NCBI GenBank assembly: GCA_963931865.1
Contig: OZ007516.1
Span: 4,995,897-5,059,896 of the forward strand
Direction: 5' to 3'
Length of the DNA stretch: 64,000 nt
Origin: Axinella damicornis
Lineage: Eukaryota > Porifera > Demospongiae > Axinellida > Axinellidae
How positions within the stretch are numbered: position 1 is the first letter of the stretch; each line of letters starts with the position of its first letter. Below are positions 18,274 to 29,084 of this stretch, in pieces. Below the pieces are notes generated by a model. It did not search any database, was not told where the DNA came from, and was given only the letters and a program-made list of their open reading frames with translations. The translations under genes were made by a program, and so were the position numbers.

Positions 18274-18462
18274 AAACTGTGGCACCTGGTTATGCAATTT
18301 ACAGTGGCACCTGGTTATGCAGTTTACACAAGCACTTGTAATTTCATTAATTAGTGGTTGAGGTCCAGACATACTTAACAAGTGAGTCTTTAAAAGACTT
18401 GATGTGTCTCGGCACGACTTGGTATCAGCTAGAATCATGCAGAGGACATGGCAGCTGCTTAA
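18274..18462. other. Short spacer with a direct repeat
   Basis: 'gtggcacctggttatgca' occurs twice in tandem at about 18280-18322. Nothing else was seen. Confidence 0.4.
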
Positions 18463-18620
18463 CCCTTTATTATGACTGCAAAATCTGTTAGCTATGAGAC
18501 TTTCAGCTTAAGTGAGCGTCAATATCCTTGGAGGTTCTGTGTGAGCAAGGGGTGGGTCAGGAATGTTCACCCAAAGGGTGAAAGCAGTATGGTCGTGTCT
18601 GGGCTTGATGTTTAGTCAAC
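18463..18620. mobile_element. piggyBac-like MITE family member (5' part)
   Basis: Starts TTAA|CCCTTTATTATGAC and carries the family core (GAGACTTTCAGCTT, CACCCAAAGGGTG). The right end is not identifiable. Confidence 0.5.
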
Positions 18621-18916
18621 ACCTTGGCCAATTCTTTCAGCACTTATCTATAGGCCTATAGCTAGCTAGCTAGAGCTGAGTGAGCACTTGGGATGGCTGA
18701 GTGCAGCACACTGGATGGGTGAGTATTCATTGTCCTGAATTAAGTATTAGAGCTACGTGGCAGCAGTCTTGGTAAGAGGATTCATGAGCAGCCATGCAAA
18801 CCCATACTCATTTTTGAAGATCTACTTGCAGGCTATAAATACGTTTGACACCCTATTAAGGGTGTAGAGCATGCATGCAGCACTTGCGCGGGCGCATTGC
18901 GAAAAGCGACGTACGT

Positions 18917-18994
18917 ACGTACGTACCACGTACCACGTACCACGTACGTACCTACGCATCCAGCACTGTGTCTCGGCACTTCGGTGCCGAGACA
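18917..18994. repeat. ACGT-rich microsatellite followed by a TTCG-capped hairpin
   Basis: 18910-18955 is built from (GTAC/ACGT)n steps. At 18969-18994, TGTCTCGGCAC-TTCG-GTGCCGAGACA forms a perfect 11-bp stem with a UUCG tetraloop, followed by an A run. The hairpin resembles a structured RNA element or MITE core, but no transcript evidence exists here. Confidence 0.55.
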
Positions 18995-19074
18995 AAAAAA
19001 AGACATACAAAGAGAAAGGACACACATAAAGGAGACAAACTAGTCCAGAAAATCTAAATCTCCTCTTTCAATGT

Positions 19075-20095
19075 CTATATTTCCACTAGCATACCAGAAA
19101 GAGTGCTGGACTTCGGCAACTCTCCAACCTCAATGGACGCAATATTGAGCAGTACAGAGCGAATGACAGGTTCAACTTGATTTGTTGCAACATTCATTGC
19201 TAGCAATTCAAGGCAGCACTGACGTACGCCGTCCACGAACTTTTGTCCTTTCTTCATGCGTATGGTGTTACACGTCAAATCATCCAATCGTTCAGAAAGG
19301 ATGTCACGCTCATGTCGTGCAACTTCTACCTCTGTGATGAGCAATTCAATCTTCACCTCCAGAGAAGCAACTTTAGCTGAAAATTCTTCTTCTATGTCAG
19401 TTAACTGGTTTCGAAGGTCACTGCTTTAATGAGAGGTGGCTTCAACCTTGTCTGTAGTTCGATACAGCCTTTGCCGCAGACAGTGAACTGAGTTGTGGGT
19501 AGTGTGTAACTGAGCTTCAAGTTTGTGGATAGTCTTGTCTTTCGCTGTCCAGTTCACGAACTTGGGCCTGCGACTCAGAAATTTTGAGGTCACATCTTTT
19601 TATCCAATTGTTGACATTTCTCACACTGAGGTGCCTGAGCTTTGCAGTTAGCTCTTCTGTCTTAGCTTTTTCTTTTGCTAAAGCATCATCTTCAGCAGCA
19701 GCAGGTGATGTGGAGACTGTGTGTACACCACAGAATGGCTCTTCAAAAAGAATACCGACTTCGTCCTTCTTCTTGTTTCGTAGTAGCTGATTTATTTTCT
19801 TTTCAAGCCTTCCTACCATTACTTTGAAAGAGTCAAATGAGACAGTAAAGGATGAGCTAACTGCTTTCACGAGCTCAAAGAAGTCATTCCATGGTGTACA
19901 TCGACATTTACGCACTTGGCTGAGCTCGTAAATAGGTCCTTTCTTAATGTTCGTGATCTTCATTGCTCGTGGGCAAGTGATTCCACTGTCAATAGAGAGT
20001 CCTAGCTTCTTACAGTGATCCCCAGCATACTTTTCTACCATTGTTGCCATTTTCCTGCAAAATTTAGACCAGAAGACAGTTATCATTGTTTCCAC
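19075..20095 (-). pseudogene. Decayed coiled-coil protein gene, probably mobile-element derived
   Basis: The minus-strand reading starts at 20095 and gives a basic N-terminal part with clustered Cys (KCRCTPWNDFF). A Lys/Glu-rich coiled-coil segment follows (DALAKEKAKTEELTAKLRHL). After a frameshift near 19540 it continues as IHKLEAQLHTTHNSVH, meets an in-frame stop near 19425, and resumes as LRNQLTDIEEEF...KIELLITEVEVARHERD. It ends in a conserved-looking tail (VRQCCLELLAMNV, VIRSVLLNIASIEVGELP). That tail resembles a repetitive uncharacterised family of invertebrate genomes, but I cannot name it. Two lesions argue for a pseudogene, though a sequencing error could explain one of them. Confidence 0.55.
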
Positions 20096-20659
20096 CTTCT
20101 TCCGCTAGGGATAAAACCAGTTTAAAAGTGCTCACTAAGGTAGTTCAACACACTGATTCAAGATCTGGTTGTTATCTTACTGTACCTTCAATGGATCAGC
20201 CTAAACAACAATTTATCTGGGCTCAGTAAGTAGCTCTGAAGGTGGAAATTGAGACCTGGGGAGCATGCTCCCAAACCCTCCTAGCAAGCAAGCACTAAGA
20301 TGCGTAAAATATTTGCGCCGCAACGTACACCAAAACTGGCCTGACCACTCTCCCAACTGCTTCCGACGGCCCTGTGACAGCCATCTAGACTGAGCTGTGA
20401 ATATTTAAGCAAATGTGGAACAGAAAGGTATACAGTTGAGAGGACAAGATCTTGAATGAACAACATGCACTGATCACTAAATATGCTTCACTTCATGGTA
20501 ATGCACAAGCCAACATCCGATGATAGCTATTGCTGCAATTCCACAGTGATTCATGCATGCTGAGTTCTCTAATAGTCACCATACTAGTCGTGGATAGGGA
20601 CGAGTGTGGATGTTAGCATGCATTGTACGTTTCTGCTCTTCATAGATTTCCCTCTGCTA
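20096..20659. other. Intergenic, nothing recognised
   Basis: No supported exon or delimited repeat. It may contain the promoter of the secreted-protein gene that starts at 20660. Confidence 0.35.
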
Positions 20660-23033
20660 ATGGCTGACTTCCTGTGGTTGGCAGCTGGACTGTTGGTCTT
20701 CATTTCTCTGTCTGCAGTCCATCCACCTGTTGCGGATGTCCATTCAGGTATACATGTGTCTGTTTATCTGTCATGTGAATAGTTCATTGCATGATTGTGC
20801 GGTAAATACTGGTCGAATGCTGAACATTGTGGGCGAGCGGAAGCAAGCCGCAGTTCAAGCGACGATTACTCGGCCTTCGAACTCTACGGAAGTAAAGGAG
20901 CCGGCCGTATGTTTGCCTGTAGCGCGAAGTCCCGCACGGGACCATGGTGTTGAATCTCATTATAGCGCTTGCAGTCACACTGTACTACTTGATTACGCAA
21001 GATTACACATCCAGTCTGCACCAATTAAAGAGAAGTGAGTAAATATGAGTAAATGGTGATCATGTGTGTCTCGCCAACCGTGTCTCTCTTTCCTCGATGC
21101 TTCCTCCTTTGGCTCTGTCTCGAGCTAACTGCCACTGTCTAGCTTCACGAGCATAGCGATCTCTGTCGCGTTGCTGTCTCTTGTGAAGAATCCATAAATG
21201 TACAGCGTGTTGTTGACACGAGGACTGTTTGAGGAGCCGGCCGCATGTTTGCCTGTAGCACGGGGCAAGTGACGATTCGAAATCTCTGGAAGTAAAGGAG
21301 CCGGTCGTATGTTTGCGTGTAGCGTGGGGGTCCATGCGGGCCGTGGGACCAAAAGGTGGCAGCGTCGGTTGATGATCTATATATCAGATTCTATATAAAC
21401 AGAAAAATTGTGTACACTTAGCCACCATTGAAGTGCAACAATGCAATTACATAGCAATCAACCAATCAGATTCATGCCACAGAAACTTAGTGGACTACAA
21501 ATCGCTATGTATGCAACTGTACCAGATTACCCTTCCCCTTACTGAGACTAGTATGCTGCTTGCAAGGTTTCTGAAAGGTACACTAGTTGGCGAGCAGAAG
21601 CGAGCCAACCTAGTCGTAACCCAATTATTCATCCAGCACCTCCTTTAGCCTCATTCCCAGGCTCTCGTTCTCGGGTTAAACCATGGACTTCCGCCACAAG
21701 GATTCTCGCGGAACCAATCAGATTGCAGAACGAAAACACGTGAATATGTGACTATTTTGTAGGCGTGTTTACCTTCACTGCCGTGCCAACGCACGTATTG
21801 TAGACTCAGAAATGAGTGTCAAGGACGAAGTACCCCTCAAAGGGCAGATGACAGGTGTGCGAGACAGCCACTGGTCTTAGAACACTCGGTTTGTTTGCGG
21901 GATCAGCTCGCTCATCGTCTGTCACTGCTTACGGGATCGACGGTTCGCAAGGTGAGTTGTCCGGTTTGCTTGTAAGAAGTGTCTCGGATCTCTACAAAGC
22001 CGGGGAACAAAGAGTAATATTTCGAATAGCATGTGTAACTCCCGCGATATTTACCACAAAAGTAGGAGTGTCCTTTGTTTATCACATGAATGATGACGCA
22101 ACGGTTTGACCCCCCCCCCCCCCCCCCCCCCATGTTACCAGGCTCTCTTCTCCATTCCGAGAACGAGAGCCTGGGAACAAGGCTGCACCTCCTTGAGAGC
22201 CTCTATCACCTTTAACCCTTTAAGACCTAACGTTGCATATCTGCAACGTGAGACTTTCAGCTTCATGATGTCACATCCGGCAATGTCCTTGAGAGATAGG
22301 CTCTGCGCCAGCAGAAAGGGCGGGGCAGGGGGAGGTGGGTGGGTGCACCCGAAGGGTGCAAACAGCATGGCCGCGTTTGGGCTCAGCTTTGAACGGCCCT
22401 TGGTTGGAGCCGGGTAGGCCATTTCTCGGGTTTTAAGTATAAATGGACTTAGAAAGTAGCTGTCTTGCCTTGTAGGCCCTCCATTTCCAGTGTTCATGGT
22501 CAGTTTTTTAGCTACGGCAGGTTGGCCACTTCTCGGGAGGCTTGATTGCAAGTTCGTTAGTTGGTGGGTGTGGTTAAGTCACGTATATGCTTAGTGTAGC
22601 TGAAATTACCTGTGTGAGCAGTTTCGAGCCCAGCAACGCCAGGGAACAGAAATTAGGGTATGTTTAAGTGTTCTATAGACTGAAAATGACCTAGAGAAAT
22701 AAATTTAGGCCCTAAAGAGTTAATGCCACTTAGGAATCCTCATGCAAGCTGTAGCCCATAATAGTTTTCTGTATGCAACTGTACCAGACTTCCCTCCCCC
22801 CTTTGGGTTGGGAGTCTGGTTCAGAGACCAGTCCAAGTCCAAGTCTGCTGGTGCATAATACATTATTGCTTCTCCCATGCATAATTTTTGATGAATCTCA
22901 ATTATGACTTATGTCTATGTTTATTTCTGGTGAAGGTATCAAGCTGCAGGAGTGTGGTAGAGGGACAGTGTGGGATGGGGTGGAAAAAAGGGAGTCTTTT
23001 CTCACACTACCTGCCCAGGATCCGGATGCACAA
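20660..23033 (+). CDS. Probable secreted or type I membrane protein, first two exons
   Basis: Exon 1 (20660-20747) begins with ATG and encodes a classic signal peptide (FLWLAAGLLVFISLSAV). Exon 2 (22936-23033) joins in the correct phase (G|GT) and ends CAA|GTGAGT, giving 62 residues that include LQECGRGTVWDGVEKRE and FLTLPAQDPDAQ. The 2.2-kb intron is filled by at least two mobile elements. Later exons were not joined with confidence. A possible terminal exon at 25026-25171 contains a hydrophobic segment and a basic stop-transfer-like stretch (VRRRG), but no phase-compatible link was found. The family is not recognised. Confidence 0.5.
20815..21350. repeat. GGCGAGCGGAAG / GTAAAGGAGCCGG repeat family
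   Basis: 20820-20950 and 21225-21350 share 'gtaaaggagccgg(c/t)cgtatg' and 'tttgc(c/g)tgtagcg'. The same sequences in inverted orientation make up 46785-47090. Inverted GGCGAGCGGAAG termini there suggest a fold-back element; here one arm is rearranged. Confidence 0.55.
21648..22190. mobile_element. Element with CCTCATTCCCAGGCTCTCGTTCTC termini
   Basis: The left end (cattcccaggctctcgttctc) is answered at the right end by its complement (gagaacgagagcctggg) near 22160-22177. Internal sequence is shared with 53955-54321 in the RPL23 intron. It contains a poly(C)22 tract at 22110-22131. The longest ORF inside (21855-22109) is not conserved in the other copy. Confidence 0.65.
22216..22719. mobile_element. 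piggyBac-like MITE, complete
   Basis: TTAA at 22212-22215 and 22720-22723 flank 504 bp with ends CCCTTTAAGACCTAA and TTAGGCCCTAAAGAG (12 of 15 terminal positions pair). This is the best-preserved member of the family also seen at 1221, 18463 and 55763. It lies in intron 1 of the secreted-protein gene. Confidence 0.8.
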
Positions 23034-23369
23034 GTGAGTTGGACATTCATTTGACATAGTGCAAGTCAGTCACCATATACACTATATACAAGTCAGTTGT
23101 AGCGATCTGTAGTTGCATGGTATACACACCTACATGTTATTGCATCGAACTTCTTCCTGTGACAGCATCGTAAGTACTCCATTTACCTTGCCATTCAGAG
23201 ACGCACACACCACCGAACACAAGTCCATTTCTGGAGATGGCTCTCTCTTCCTCGAAGATGAAACTTTGCACCTCTTCCACGTGTACATGTAGCAAAACTG
23301 GTGCCACGCTACATGAATATCTAAAGCCCTACTGTAATGGTCTTGCAGTTGCACGCAGCTGAATTATTA

Positions 23370-24540
23370 TCAGAAACTGTACAAAATCAGTATGCACGGA
23401 AATGCACAAACAAATGCGAAATACAGAAATACATCAATACACGGCAATATATGCCTCCCATGCAGGTAAGTGTGGAACTTCGTTACGGCAAACATGATTG
23501 CCAGCGCCTCCTTCTCTAGCTGAGAATAGTTCTTTTCAGCTGGGGCTAGTGTTCTGGAAGTGAATGCAATTGGCTTCTCCGAGCCATCTTCCATCTTGTG
23601 GGAGATCACTGCACCCAACCCATACGCCGATGAATCATGATCACAAGCAAGAGTTAACTGCTTCTTTGGATCATAGTGCACCAGAAGGGTGTCTGACTGT
23701 AGGACTAACTTAACCTGCTCAAAGGCTTCTTGTTGTTCCTTTCCCCATCTTCACCTCTTGTTCTTTTGGAGCAGCACATACAATATGGGGTTAAGGTTGT
23801 TGACATGTTGGGCAAAAATTTGCTGTAGTAACTGAGAAGCCTGAGGAAGGATTTGAGCTCAGTTACTTCGGGGGGCATCCTGAATGGCTTTGATCTTATC
23901 AGCTATGGCATGGATGCCGGCTGAGTTGACCTTGTACCAAGGTACTCCACCTCCTGAGACATGAACATGAACAAGCACTTAGGCTTCTTCAGCTTGGCAA
24001 CAGCTGTCGTCTCTCTAAAACTGTGTAGTTTTGAAAAGACTTTGAAAAGACTTTCCCCCAGCAAGCATTGCAAAGAGTTCATCCACCTTCGGTAGTGGGG
24101 ACGAGTCGAGTCGAGAGGCTTGGTTAACCGTCATACGGAAACAGAACCGTTGCCCTTGACGACTGGCACAATGGGTGCAGCCCATTCAGATCAAATTTTT
24201 GTAGGATTTCCTGCAGATCAGGACACTGTAGAAGCTGGCATATCCCCTGCCAGTCTAGGCAGATTTTCTGGAGCCAGTTCCGGCCCAGCAAGCTGGCACC
24301 ACTACCTTTGACCACTAGGAGGGGTAGGTCCTGCATACTGGCTTTGGTAATCTACTTTACAGTAATGCTACCAAGCACTTCCAACTCTTCTCCACTGTAA
24401 GTGCATAACTTCATTGTGGATGGTTCAAGGGGTGGTGGACTGTGGGGCCATGTGGACAGGTATGTGTGTCCCCCAATAACACTAAATTAACTGCCCAGTG
24501 TCTAGTTCCATAGACATGCATACAGGGGCACCGGAGCCGG
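23370..24540 (-). pseudogene. Ty3/gypsy retrotransposon pol remnant
   Basis: Read on the minus strand from 24540: an aspartic protease motif (MELDTG), the protease/RT linker (SLLGRNWLQK), an RT finger segment (VNQASRLDS, LPKVDELFAMLAGGKSF), a large internal deletion of the RT palm, then RT C-terminal pieces. The RNase H start follows (LTLACDHDSSAYGLGAVISH, LEKEALAIMFAV). Several frameshifts and stops are present, and no LTRs were found. It is dead and truncated at both ends. Confidence 0.85.
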
Positions 24541-24607
24541 TCCCGCAGGTACCGCGACCGCCGGACCAATGCTTGACCAAGTGCTTAAATTCATATTGTA
24601 CAGTGCT

Positions 24608-24616
24608 CCCCCCCCC

Positions 24617-24650
<34 letters not shown>
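24608..24650. repeat. Poly(C) tract, 33 uninterrupted C
   Basis: Nine C, one T, then 33 C. It lies beside the gypsy protease fragment and produces spurious polyproline/polyglycine ORFs on both strands. Confidence 0.95.
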
Positions 24651-25025
24651 ACTGTCTTGTCCTCACTGACGAATAGGATGTCCCCACCAGCATCTTGAAA
24701 GTTATACAGGCGTTTGTTGGTGCTAGGCAAGTCAGAGAGCTGAGCCAAGCAAGTGTGAGTAACCTATACTACAAAAAGCATCGAGTACTAGTTATTCTAC
24801 TGTCTGCGAGACTCGCCCCCTGCTCTGCTATAAGCTTGACATAAATGCAACGCTAAGTACAAATGCAGTAGCAATACAGACAGTACCTTTGCCAAAGCTA
24901 CTTCAGGTCCCACAAAACTCCTCCAGCAGTTGTCTGTAAGTGCTACTTGTAGTTGAAGTTTGTGCAAAACATCCAAGTCGTTTGGCTAAGTCGCTCTACA
25001 ATAATTATTGCTATTTCACTTCCAG

Positions 25026-25171
25026 TCCGGGTTTTCACCACTGCCTTCTGCTATATGGTAGTGGTTGCAGACAAGCTGGAGACACTGGTTAGAAGAAGAG
25101 GTTCAGAGACTAATCATGAGGAAGCTGGCCCAGATTATCTACATATTCCCCTTGCAGATCTTAATCACTAA
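25026..25171 (+). CDS. Candidate terminal exon, membrane-anchored tail
   Basis: A good acceptor (ctatttcacttccag) precedes a frame encoding RVFTTAFCYMVVVADKLE, then a basic VRRR and an acidic tail ending PLADLNH-stop. The layout (hydrophobic, basic, acidic tail) suits the end of a type I membrane protein. It could belong to the gene starting at 20660, but no phase-compatible preceding exon was found. Confidence 0.3.
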
Positions 25172-25413
25172 GCATCTGTGAGGAACATGCATGCTGCCAT
25201 CAAGGGAAGGGCATGAAATTTCATGACAACCAGTTGTATAGTGCCTTGCTGATGTTCCCATTTCTAATCAGTGAGATCTCAGTGAATTAATGTCTCATGC
25301 GTTAGTTAGTTAGCAAGCAAGCGTTACTCTCTAATCCCTACACCTACAACCCTTTTCAGCTTGTCTGCAACCATGGTAACCACTCTGTGGTTAAAACAAC
25401 CAATAATTAGTTT

Positions 25414-26212
25414 TTATGGCAAAGTGCTGGGACCCTTCTGCCTTTTGCCTTTGCCAGAGCCCAAGCCCTCAAACAATGATTGACACCATGACAGTCCGTG
25501 TCTGGATCGGAAGAGCTCGGCAGGCGACTTGCTCTCATGGTCGTTGTCTCCGCTTTTTTTTAACCCTGAACCACCACTGTGCTCTGCGCTCATTGGCCTA
25601 CTTCTCCCGTCGAATGAGCATTCTGCATCTGGATCGAGGGATACAAGTATACCACGCCACAGCTGCACTTTTCCTACAAATTCATACTCAATGTAGTCTA
25701 GGGAAGGTTGCACAACAGCCATCTTTTCACAGCGACAGATTTCTTCCTCATTTAGACTGCTTTCCTTCCCATTGAACAAGTATTGTTACACGCTTTTCTT
25801 CCACCATATCCTCTGGTGAGAGACTGAGAGTGAGCTCATCTCTATGTTTGTGTGTGCTTGTGGCACGAATTTCGCTAATGTTTCTGAAAAAGGTTCCGTC
25901 CAGAAAAGTTTGGGACCTTTTCCGCGAAAGTCACCGGACTCCATTTTCAGATAGTCTGCGTTTGTGTTTAGGCCTTCCACGTTCGCGTTTAGCTAGGTCT
26001 TCAGTCAGGTACACATAGAGCAGTTTTTTTTCTTTTTGCTCTTGTTTACGAGATTTAAATTTTTTCCACTGGACAGACGACAGACAAAATCGATTGCTTA
26101 ACCACGCTTCACGCATGCACATGCGGGGTAAAAAACTTATAGCCACATGTCTGATAAGAAAAGGATATCCCTTCAATAGTATGAATGGCAACCCAATGTC
26201 ACAATGAAGCAA
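25414..26212 (-). CDS. Hypothetical minus-strand coding region, possibly frameshifted
   Basis: Three ORFs follow one another. 26212-25931 ends with the very basic KFKSRKQEQKEKKLLYVY and RGRPKHKRRLSENG. An overlapping frame, 25980-25786, contains GDFRGKGPKLFWTEPFSETL. 25779-25414 contains ICRCEKMAVVQPSLDYIEYE. Composition looks coding, and the order suggests one protein broken by frameshifts or short introns. I do not recognise it. Confidence 0.3.
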
Positions 26213-26352
26213 GGTGTACTATGGATATATACCTGATAGCAGCAACTTATACGACTCTCTCTGCACTCTAGCCTATGGTAAAGTACATGTGGGCAAACAG
26301 GAAGGAGTGTTACTGCAGGAAGAAATCATGTCGTGTGAGAGCAAGACGGCAA

Positions 26353-26451
26353 ATGGTGTGGTCAAGGAGTGCTGCCATGGTCATCATTCTCCTCCTCCTC
26401 TTGTCAGGAGACGTTGAGATCAACCCTGGACCAGAGACTGGTTGGTTGTAA
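26353..26451 (+). CDS. 32-residue ORF: hydrophobic leader plus 2A-like peptide
   Basis: ATG at 26353, stop TAA at 26449-26451. The peptide has a short polar start, a run VIILLLLLS, then GDVEINPGP (26407-26433) and a six-residue tail. D(V/I)ExNPG|P is the ribosome-skipping 2A consensus. In invertebrates 2A-like sequences are known at the N-termini of non-LTR retrotransposon ORFs and of some NLR-type proteins, where an unskipped 2A can act as a signal sequence. No retrotransposon ORF is visible downstream. This is either a relic or the first exon of an unseen gene. Confidence 0.55.
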   Translation: MVWSRSAAMVIILLLLLSGDVEINPGPETGWL

Positions 26452-26678
26452 ATTCAATGTAATTGTGACATGCTGACAGAGATCTGGGCACATTCCGCAT
26501 TTTTTTAAAAATCAACAAATATTGAAATGGCTTCCATTGACTTTGCCACAGAGCAAATTACAAAGCAATCAATCATACAGTTTCCGAGCTATGGCTGCTT
26601 GAAATGCATGCGGTATACACAAAATTGATTTTTGTGTGATGTAGTTTGGCGTTGCTACAGTATGTTATTGTTTCCATG
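26452..26678. other. Spacer after the 2A-like ORF
   Basis: AT-rich; no coding continuation in frame with the 2A peptide was found. Confidence 0.35.
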
Positions 26679-26822
26679 AGTGGCGAAAGAAGGGTGGCTA
26701 GCTCACTACAGCTACATAGTCAAAATGCAAGGCTAGCTCACTACAGCTACGTAGTCAAAATTCAAGACATGTCTTGCATTTTGACTAGCTGTAGTGAGCT
26801 AGCCACCCTTCTTTCGCCACTC
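26679..26822. repeat. Long inverted repeat, GAGTGGCGAAAGAAGGGTGG arms
   Basis: The left arm GAGTGGCGAAAGAAGGGTGG-CTAGCTCACTACAGCTA pairs with the right end 26786-26822. The left arm's inner part is duplicated in tandem, so the palindrome is asymmetric (about 36-50-bp arms). Confidence 0.75.
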
Positions 26823-27400
26823 GTCCGGTTGAAAGCTAGGTCGGGCAGAGTAAAATAGACAGAAGAAACTACAAGACAGTGCAAGACGCCTTCTGTATGT
26901 ATGATGACATAGTGTGAGTTTGAGCTTATAACGCCGGAATGGGAGTAGAGCCTGGTTTCATACTCTAGTATCCTGTAGTCTATGGGTCGGTTGACCCACT
27001 GCTGCAACACAGTGAAACCTCAAGACATTGGGGATTCTGTAGCAGTATATCCTGCTATATATAATTTATTACTATTAGGCACATAAAAGTGCATGCAGCC
27101 TTCCTGGTGTCAAGGAGAAATCGAGACAGTATAATTATGTCTCACTAGATAAAATTGGGAAGGCTGGGATACAAAGGCAATTTTTGGTAAAGCCATGGTG
27201 GATATTGTGATCTCTGTTATTGCACAGATAAGAAATTGCTACTGGAACAGGAACCAGATGAACGTCTTCAAGGTATCTTACAATTTGTCTCATAATAATG
27301 ATAAACCAACCATGCAAATGCAAGTAGTTATCTGTATAGCAGTTAGATAATTAAAAGTGATGGGATAACACAGCTGCGAAAAGCTGGGAAACAAGGTTGG
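26823..27400. other. Intergenic, nothing recognised
   Basis: No supported exon or delimited repeat. Confidence 0.3.
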
Positions 27401-27680
27401 GATGATAGCATAAAACAGTGAAGTATATTAAGCGCAGCTTATGGTGCATATTCGCTGTTAGGCCCTGGTTCAACACTCATCCCTTAATTAAGCACTGAAA
27501 TTGTCTTCCCAAAACTGCCATTTTCGATCCTACAGAATGGAAAAAGCTATAATTCGAAATGAAGCACATTTCATATTTGAGGAATGTCATTCAAAATTAT
27601 TGCTTATAGCTAGCCACAATATCATATTTCCTGTGGAGATAGAGGTGCATGCGGCTAATAATGAGCGACCATGGCATGTT
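27400..27680. mobile_element. Degenerate relative of the 5786-6056 MITE
   Basis: Shares 'gcatattcgctgttaggc', 'ctacagaatggaaa', 'gaggaatgtcattcaaaa' and the right terminus 'taataatgagcgacc' with 5786-6056. The terminal repeats have decayed. Confidence 0.6.
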
Positions 27681-27912
27681 GGGGGATTGTATACTGAACT
27701 GTTTTATGCTATCATCCCTACATTTGGCCTTCTGCTATTCCTACATTGTGTCACATTTTGCTTATGTCATCTTTTGTCATTAAATTTATAAGCAAAAGGT
27801 GCATGCTTGCGCTGAAGTTTGCTGTCTATCACTGAGCAGCAGAAATCTGTCTTCATGGCATCCACATATAGTTTTGAGTTTGAAATTCAAAGTTGCATTG
27901 TGTGCCTACATA

Positions 27913-28764
27913 GCGTAAACCACCAATTATCGTCACCTGAATTTGCATGATTTGCAGCATCGTCTAGGAACGGTTCCAGGACACCAAACTTGCACCGACG
28001 TATAGACCGTCACGCCCTCTATTAGCCCTACCACGTTTAAAGCTGTTACGTATTCCCGCCTTTTAGCGGTGCACTAGCGAATGCAACCTCACGCAAATCA
28101 ATTATCGGCACCCTGTACGTATTATCGTCACTGCCTAGTACTCCCATAGGTAATCCTGGGTCAATTATCGGCACATGCTGATAGCATCGACTCACCTCCA
28201 TCCCCTGAAGGCCACAAAAATCCACCATAAATCCCCCAGGTTCATGACCATTCTATCTATCACCCAGTGAAAAAAAAACCACCAAAGCATGCAACCCCTT
28301 CAATATATGAATTTTTGAATAAAATTCGTTCATCACACTACACAGTAAAAGCAAAACAATTCTCTTTCTTCCACATCCAGTACTTGGCACATTCGTGGAG
28401 CCATCTCTTGCACACGCACTCCACCCATTCTGATCCAGCACAGTCATGCTAGTCGTCCTCAAAAGTCTGAACCAGTCGCGGGAGAGGATCCAAGGTCGTG
28501 GTCTCCCCCTACCCTACTTTTGATTAGACATGAACAGCCCTACAACATAAAATGGCTAAAAGGACAGTAAATAACACCCAGTTACAACGTTTTAAACAAA
28601 GACAAACCTTCTGCAAAGCTTTAGTCTTGTAAACAGCTTGCGCGACGATGACGTAGGGCGAACAGAATCCGTATTTTCGCCGTGTACTCTCCGTTTACTA
28701 AGCGCCGATAATTGGTATGCCGGGTGCCGATAATAAAGTCATGCCGATAATTGATGGTTTACGC
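27913..28764. mobile_element. MITE with GCGTAAACCACCAATTATCG termini, TA flanks
   Basis: TA|GCGTAAACCACCAATTATCG on the left and CGATAATTGATGGTTTACGC|TA on the right bound 852 bp. The interior carries several scattered copies of 'aattatcggcac', as if sub-terminal repeats (possible transposase-binding sites) had multiplied. No transposase ORF. Confidence 0.75.
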
Positions 28765-29084
28765 TACAAACAAAGAAAATTGTATCGCAAAGGAGGTCAT
28801 AGTTCTTGACTAGGAGGTCGTGCACTGCTCAGTGTACGTAAAAACAATGCTGCTGGTTCATGTGAAAACCGTCGTGCTGGCAGTGGGTGTTGAGATGAAA
28901 TATGAAATCTGTGAGCAACTAGCACATCCAAATTGACATGCTAACTAAGTATCCTCTTACCTGTAAGAGCATCAACAACGGGGAAGATTGAGCAACATGG
29001 CTATGGCTGTTTATTACTCTCTGCTTGTATTTAAAAGGGTACATCTAGCATAGAAATTTCTGGTAATTATTTTCTGTGATGTAC
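28765..29084. other. Intergenic, nothing recognised
   Basis: No supported exon or delimited repeat. Confidence 0.3.

Noticed and set aside
24482..24748. Gly/Pro-rich ORFs on both strands
   Set aside because: They depend on the C33 tract. The part reading LPSTNKRLYNFQDAGGD on the minus strand looks coding but could not be assigned or bounded.
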